From the NCBI GenBank assembly GCA_021464415.1, contig CM038468.1:558001-622000 (forward strand): 64,000 nucleotides of DNA. The letters run 5' to 3'. The number at the start of each line of letters is the position of its first letter. The stretch's first letter is position 1. The DNA comes from Lonicera japonica. Lineage: Eukaryota; Streptophyta; Magnoliopsida; Dipsacales; Caprifoliaceae. Shown here piece after piece: positions 58,288 to 64,000 of the stretch. Made by a program: the position numbers and the translations under genes. A model generated the notes under the pieces. The model did not search any database. It was given only the letters and a program-made list of their open reading frames with translations, and was not told the origin of the DNA.

Positions 58288-58975
58288 CTGTAAATTCAAA
58301 ATTATCATCAACAAATAATAAAATAGAAAAAAAATAATGCACATTTGCAATTTATAAATACACAAAAGCAAACACAGTTCTATGTCAATGTCTATGTGTT
58401 AGGGTTTCGAAAACAAACCGTATGCATTTTTAAGGAAGAAATTGAAATAGGAGTGCAATTAGGTTAGTGTGGAGGATTCAATGCCGTTTCTGATTCGCCG
58501 GCGAATGAATTGGTTGTTGGGCGATGCGTTTAGACGGCAGGTTGAGTTGCCAAGAGAGAAGGGGCAGAGAGGGTGGTCAGCTCGTGCGGTACTATTTTGA
58601 ATCCGAATTCACCCAAGGCCCAATTTGATGAGATGGGTTTGGGTCGGGTCGACTATGACAGATTTGGGCCACCATAAATTTTCTTTTTTCCCTTTTTGTG
58701 GTGCTTTTGAAACCCAGAGGACCAGCTGCTATTTTTATTTTTATATACAAACCATGATAGATTTGGACAATTTTTTGGAGAAGATGATTGAAATATCACA
58801 TCTATGTAAATTACAACGTATTTAGTCACTTTGGTCAAAACCTGAATCTAGAACATTCCACCATCTAGTTACCATAAGGGATACTACTTTTTTTTTCTTT
58901 TCATAACCTTATTTTTTTATGCGAATAAAGAGGATGCAAAAAAAATTTAGCAAAAGAATACTGGTCTTTTTATTC
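58288..58975. other. Possible promoter/5' region of the minus-strand exons; no other gene
   Basis: 58440-58620 is GC-richer than its surroundings and may be a 5' UTR or first exon (a 39-codon plus-strand ORF at 58481-58600 is not compelling). Confidence 0.3.
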
Positions 58976-59247
58976 AGCGAAAGATTTCTTTTCAGTTACC
59001 TCATGAAATGCACCATTAAGAGTCAAAGTTGGCCTTCTTTTTTGAGTTAAATTCTACCAGTTTTACAAAATATTAGTGTTCATATGTATATATTATAATA
59101 ATTTGTTTAGCTTTCTTCAACACAAAAAGAAATGTAAATGCTAACTTGTGAGCACCAGTCAAAAAAAAAACACACACACACACACTAACCATGGCCGATA
59201 ACACTGGAGAATTTGCAAAATCGAATGCAAGTATAATCTCTCAAATA
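58976..59247. repeat. Dispersed repeat copy 1, at the broken end of the Rossmann gene
   Basis: aaagatttcttttcagttac ... accatggccgataacac ... ctctcaaatatgca, matching 62038-63222 in the same orientation. Its right edge coincides with the last recognisable codons of the Rossmann gene fragment. Confidence 0.8.
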
Positions 59248-61873
59248 TGCAGCAGCTCTAATTGCATTGATATTCTCAGTTCCATTGATCTTGTACATGC
59301 AAGAGTCAGAGCCGAAACCACCAGCTCAACAGATCTGCAACAGTTAACCTAACATTATATGTATGTGTGTATGTCTTCAAGAATGATAATGCTACTGGGT
59401 TTATGGTCTAGAACATGTCATGGATGCAGTATAAATATTCTTATATAATTTGGCCATAAATAGTCCTGACAATAAGTTGATCACTAGAAGTGCAAAGTTT
59501 GTCGTGAATATTTTGTTCAATTTTCCTTTTTCTTTCTTGCATACTCTCCTAGATAAGCGGTGCTCCTTTTCCTTTGTAAGAATTAATTTGAAGTATAGAA
59601 ACATAACAGAAAGTTGATATAGTTGCTGCAAGCCTGGCATTTGCGACAAAAATTAGTTCCATTCACAAGCAAATGGAGTATGCTACCCATTCCAGTCATC
59701 CATGTTCTATACAAGAACTAAGGAATAACACAGTAATTTTATATTATTAGTATATTGCCTGTAACCCATATCAGCATTTCTCTTCTGAGATTTTCCAAAT
59801 GGACACACAACATACACATTCGTCACCCATATATGTACTTCATTGTCGCCCCCCCCCCCCCCCCAGCCCACCTCATTATTTAAAAGTCAGTTTAACCCAT
59901 CACTTTAAACACATTGACAATAAGTTCCTAATGTACAACCTCTTAACACTTTCCATGCCTAATTCCACCAGAAATAGATTTTACAGAGCAGGAAACCAGA
60001 AATATAATAGTCTTCTAGCAATGTTGAAAATCCAACAGTAAATCAGGGGTGCAAGTATATTGATGGCCTGCTTGTCTTATATCATACCGAGTGAACAGGT
60101 AATTTTTTTGTAGGGCAGTTAGTGGACTAAGCAAATTTACCAAAGTACTTCTTTTATAAACAATCTTAGGTGTTCAATAATATGTCCGATTACACCATTA
60201 TCTTCATTGAGGCTACACCCTACAGAACTTCCTAAAAATCAGTGATGTTCACAGAGAAAAACTGCCCTCAAATACAAACCAGTCAAAGAAATGCATTGAC
60301 AAAAGGGTTAATGCGGCCCCTTCGAATGGCAAAAGAACTTCATAGCGTCCCATCATGTCCTCCCCCCACCCGGAAAGAAAAAAAAATGCTGTAATTCAAA
60401 TAATATAGGATCCAAAAAAGACTAAAAAAATCATGTGATATAAAATGAAGCATTCCACAACCAAAAACACATCACAACAATGAAAATAACAACAAAGATA
60501 TTCCAAGACTAAGACTACAAAGATAGCATAGATAAGGAGCAACGTGGAAAAGAAAATGATTGGAAAAGAAAAATAGTGTTAATGTAATACATACAATAGA
60601 AGTGACTCCACTCAGTGCTTCCTTCAACGAATCAGCTGAAAGCAGGTTCCCTGCCATCAGGGAAAGAGGAAAAAGAATTAAGAGGCCTTACACATCCAAG
60701 AATACGGTACACAAGAGACGCACACCCCGTAAAAGAAAGCATACCTTGATGCCAACTGATGCTGTTAGCCCAAGACTCTTGAATGGTTGAGCGGCCAGAT
60801 CTACAAGGAAGTCACAGTTCAAAAACATGAATACAACAGACTCAAACATAGACTCAAAAAAAAAAATAGTCGGTCCCAGGGCAGAGAATTTGTGATGTTT
60901 TCATACATGGCGTAAAAGGAGTGGAAAAGTTTCTTTTTATTTTTCCCTTTTTTCCCTTAAGCTAATGTAAAATTTGACAGTCCACAAGATGTGAATCTAA
61001 AAGCAACATGTAAGACTTAATCCCCCAACAGGTCTGGCAGTTTTATGAATAAATATCAAACAAAACTTGATACACAGCGGTAAGATCCGTTAAGCATAAA
61101 CTTAACAAGTTGTGAAGTTCAGAGGACAACACTTGTAGGAGATACCTTCATAACAAGTAGCAGAACTAAGATAACATAGTGCTGTGACAATTAAGAGACT
61201 ACAGGTTAACGAAATCGATTCAATGAACTCACCGCCTAAACCCGCACCATAAAATATGCCTGGCTGCACTCAAATATAAGTTAAAAAATATGGCCTGAAG
61301 GATTTCTTTTAAGCTGCAAGGTGAAGAATGTAGGACTTCCACAGTCATGCAAAATGAGGAGGTAATAGATTCCTGTACATCGAATCCATTGATCCTCAAA
61401 TTATAGCAAAGCTTGCATCAAATTCCAACCTTCTAATTGCTTAATTATATTAACATACAATCTTTCTCCTCAAAAACTTAATTCATGGAAAAGGCATAAT
61501 ATGATGCACACGTGAACTTATTAATCTCTATGGAATCAAAAGATGAATCACGCTGAAATGTATTTGACAATAATCTATGGAAACCAACAACAATCGTGCA
61601 GAAAAAATAAGAAAGTAAATACCTGCTGAGGCTAGCAACAGACAAACAATGATCTAAAGCTTCTTGGCAAACATGCGAACCTACAAACCCATTTCCACCC
61701 AGCACAAGTAACTGACTCAACAAACATATGAATCATGATTGCAACGGAAGAAAACATAAAGGATATGTGAAGTTTCAGTTTAGTAATTAACAGCCAACTT
61801 GAGATACCTTCTCTGTTGGTGGTGCGGGAACATTTACTGTTTCTGCTTCCTCAACTTTGAAGGGATCGTCAAC
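59247..61873 (-). pseudogene. NAD(P)-binding Rossmann-fold protein (At1g32220-like), truncated and interrupted
   Basis: Exons: 61873-61808 (VDDPFKVEEAETVNVPAPPT), 61711-61623 (LLVLGGNGFVGSHVCQEALD, the GxxGxxG dinucleotide-binding loop), 60800-60745 (SGRSTIQESWANSISWHQ), 60650-60595 (GNLLSADSLKEALSGVTSI) and 59334-about 59247 (AGGFGSDSCMYKINGTENIN AIRAA). Phases and GT-AG sites fit for the first four. The last exon starts ATC TGT TGA, a stop where relatives have a Cys codon, and breaks off after AIRAA at a dispersed repeat. The catalytic-fold C-terminal half and the N-terminal transit-peptide exon are missing. Relatives are plastid SDR-like (epimerase-type) proteins. Non-functional as it stands. 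Confidence 0.75.
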
Positions 61874-62330
61874 CTAATTAGAGGATCTGTTGAAAGAAAT
61901 CTTCCATTTCTGGATGCAAAGATAAAGAATTCTAGTCAAGCAAAAGATAATTTCCCCGATCAAGAAGCAATAAAGAACCCTTACTTGATGATAAAAAGAA
62001 ATCTGATCAACAAAAAGGAAGCTCGTGCTCATGAAAGATTTCTTTTCAGTTACCTCATGATATAAGATTTTAAATACAAAGGATTAATCGATAAACTTAC
62101 TTTTGAATCCTTAAAAGTTAAATTTATCCTTTTGTTTTTGGTTGAAGTATGCACCATTAAGAGCCAAAGTTAGCCTTCTATTTTGAGTTAAATTCTACTG
62201 GTTTTACAAAATATTAGTAGTCATATGTATATATTATAATAATTTTTTTTGCTTTCTTCAACACACTCAAAGAAATGTAAATGCTACGGTGTGTAACTTG
62301 TTAGCACCTGTCATAAAAAACACTTATAAC

Positions 62331-63156
62331 CTATCATGCACGGACACTTTCTCGGAGGGCGCGTATCCTGTCAGACACGTGTCGGACACGCTAGGGACAC
62401 ACGTGTCGGCTTTTTTTACACCGACATGCTGGGGACACGTAAAAAGGGATGAATATAAAAAAAAAACAAAAAATATGGGGTGAAAATAATAATAATACAA
62501 TTTGAAAACAAAACAAACGTAACAAATATCATTTCTCTCTTTAACCCGTAAAACCTAGCCCCATTTCCCAGCCACCATCGAAAGAAAACCCTAGCCCCAG
62601 CCATCGATGACTGCTCAGCCCCAACCAGAGGCCTACACAATAGATAGTAAGTATTGGGATATTACCGGTGATACTTTTGACACACTTGAAGATGTTGGAG
62701 AACTTCAAATGGCATCTCTCTCTCTCTCTTGATGAGCCGGAGTTGGAGTCGGTGCTATTTGGGGATGAAGTTCAAAATGTTGAGGCGGTTAATGTTGAGT
62801 TGAATGAGTGATTGTTATTTTTATATTCTCCTTTTGGTTTTTATTATTCTATGGAACAACTTAGTTTATGTAATTATGTACGTTTTTTTATATTTTAATT
62901 ATGGTACAATCTTTTTGATGCTTTAATTATGGAACAATGTAGTGATCATGTTTTGAATATTTGCCATTTGGGCTATTAATGCAATCTATTTTCATTTGAT
63001 TGAATTCTTAAATATTTATAATGTTTATTGCATATATATATATATATAATTAATTAATTAAGAACATGTCCCCCCTACGTGCCCTACATTTTGGAAAAAT
63101 TGCGTGTCGCGTGTCTCATGTCGTGTCGAAACGCGTATCGCGTCCGTGCTTCATAG
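62331..63156 (+). mobile_element. Non-autonomous hAT-type element, copy 2 (826 bp)
   Basis: Ends CTATCATGCACGGAC and (inverted) CTATGAAGCACGGAC; TSD cttataac at 62323-62330 and 63157-63164. Same family as 8001-8683, sharing the GC-rich ends and the AT-rich block around 62810-63060. It keeps about 290 bp of interior (62530-62815) that copy 1 lacks, including transposase-derived sequence. Confidence 0.9.
62649..62811 (+). pseudogene. hAT transposase C-terminal remnant
   Basis: KYWDITGDTFDTLEDVGELQ MASLSL, then a CT-repeat length change shifts the frame, which resumes DEPELESVLFGDEVQNVEAV and ends NVELNE followed by TGA (62809-62811). The LSLDEPELE block resembles the tail of plant hAT transposases after the dimerisation domain. 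It supports a hAT origin for the whole family. Confidence 0.65.
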
Positions 63157-63222
63157 CTTATAACCATGGCCAATAACACTAGATAATTTGCAAAATCGAA
63201 TGCAAGTTTAATCTCTCAAATA

Positions 63223-63784
63223 TGCAAATATATATTTAAATTCAAACTCTAAAAATGAAGGAAAAAACACTCTAGAGGTTCAACACAAATATCAGCCAAG
63301 GACCAATTCACGTGTCACTCTGTCAAGTAGCCACCAGGCCAAACTTGAACAATGTTGGGTTCTATAGCCCAGTGCAAACAAACAAAATACTACTCAACTA
63401 ATATTATGAATCTATGGATCAGCCCAGTCTATTTGATTGTATCCCTTCTCTTATATAATAAGGTTACATCAATAGCCCAAAAATTAATATCCTCTTTTAT
63501 GAAACAAAAAAAAAATACCCCAAAGAATAGAAGATAGGCGGCACACGAATGGTTGATGAATGTGTTCATATTTTCATATGAATTGTGGATGTTCTCATTT
63601 TTATTTAATTAAAAATATAAAATAATGAAATTGGGGTGCACCATACATCGTCAAAAACCAATACATACTTTCTCTGTAACCTTATGTTACTTTGTCCCTT
63701 TTTTTCTAACCAAGTTCAAAAGTCCTACAACTTTGTTCTCAGACTTTTACGTAGCTGCAAGCTCCACTTATAACCATTAGTGCC
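63223..63784. other. Spacer, no gene seen
   Basis: AT-rich; short ORFs only. If the Rossmann gene's first exon is further upstream, this is its intron or promoter. Confidence 0.4.
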
Positions 63785-64000
63785 GGCACAATGACTCGTA
63801 GGGAATTTGATCATTGTGTTTACTTCAGAAAGCTCGAATTTGGCAATTTCATCTATTTACTCCTATACGTTGACGATATGCTCATTGTTTTCCGGAACTT
63901 GGTGGAGATTGACGTATTGAAAGCTCAGTTAAGCAAGTAGTTTGAGATGAAAGATTTGGGTGGAGCGCGAAAAATTTTAGGCGTGGAGATCGTGCGAGAT
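63785..64000 (+). pseudogene. Ty1/copia reverse transcriptase fragment, cut by the window end
   Basis: REFDHCVYFRKLEFGNFIYL LLYVDDMLIVFRN contains the catalytic YVDD of copia RT; then a TAG, and FEMKDLGGARKILGVEIVRD. The stop in LSK*FEMKDLG shows decay. The rest of the element lies to the right of the window. Confidence 0.88.

Larger units (their letters stand above)
62038..63222. repeat. Dispersed repeat copy 2, split by a hAT insertion
   Basis: Matches 58976-59247 in pieces: aaagatttcttttcagttac (62038), then after about 85 extra bases, gcaccattaagagccaaagt to 62330, and after the hAT element, accatggccaataacactag to 63222. The flanking copy without hAT shows the pre-insertion state. Confidence 0.75.

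Overview
This is nuclear DNA from a flowering plant, almost certainly a eudicot. Evidence: AT-rich sequence, GT-AG spliced genes with long introns, and plant-type transposons of nearly every class (LINE, Ty3/gypsy chromovirus, Ty1/copia, TRIM, SINE, hAT, MULE, CACTA, Stowaway). A 100-base run of N at 36398-36497 marks a scaffold gap. I cannot name the species. No bacterial-style operon, rRNA gene or functional tRNA gene is visible.

Host genes. Two convergent genes fill the left third. On the + strand (2860-5994) are the last five exons of a conserved plant protein that I tentatively place in the pyridoxamine-5'-phosphate-oxidase-like (FMN split-barrel) family. On the - strand (22595 down to 7145) is a complete 11-exon gene for a 370-residue SLC35F/DUF914 membrane transporter. 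Its reading frame is intact although its introns hold a full gypsy element, a TRIM, a hAT element, two SINEs and MITEs. On the right, the - strand has a truncated NAD(P)-binding Rossmann gene with an in-frame stop (61873-59247), unassigned exons (58287-57712) and a PPR remnant (56520-56275). The + strand has scattered exon-like pieces (51.4-53.7 kb). A single orphan exon resembling LUMINIDEPENDENS lies at 33715-33808.

Mobile DNA, left to right. 1-1646: LINE 3' part, split by a 266-bp TRIM with a perfect target-site duplication (TSD). 4204-4531: second TRIM. 8001-8683: deleted hAT element. 9593-15465: chromovirus with 559-bp LTRs and TSD cttac. 15486-15780: third TRIM. 23070-32950: a segment of about 9.9 kb bounded by inverted repeats, containing a foldback structure and a solo LTR. 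The SLC35F exon-1/5' region (22341-23071) is repeated at 34103-34867.

37333-47796 is probably one decayed MULE of about 10.5 kb. It carries a MuDR-type transposase on + and an Ulp1-protease-like gene on - (the KAONASHI arrangement). All its non-coding spacers are filled with dozens of copies of a perfect palindrome, core TGCTAAATGCATTTAGCA, at roughly 50-60 bp spacing. This is the most unusual structure in the window.

A CACTA terminus (ends 48157) abuts a 2.4-kb near-perfect inverted duplication (48158-50541) whose arms each carry the first ~120 codons of a BAHD acyltransferase gene. 53766-54851 is a Pack-MULE-like element with a perfect 9-bp TSD that has captured a LINE ORF1 zinc-knuckle segment. 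62331-63156 is a second, longer hAT copy retaining the transposase C-terminus. The window ends inside a copia reverse transcriptase (63785-64000).

All coordinates come from reading the sequence by eye. Family names rest on remembered motifs and no database search was run.
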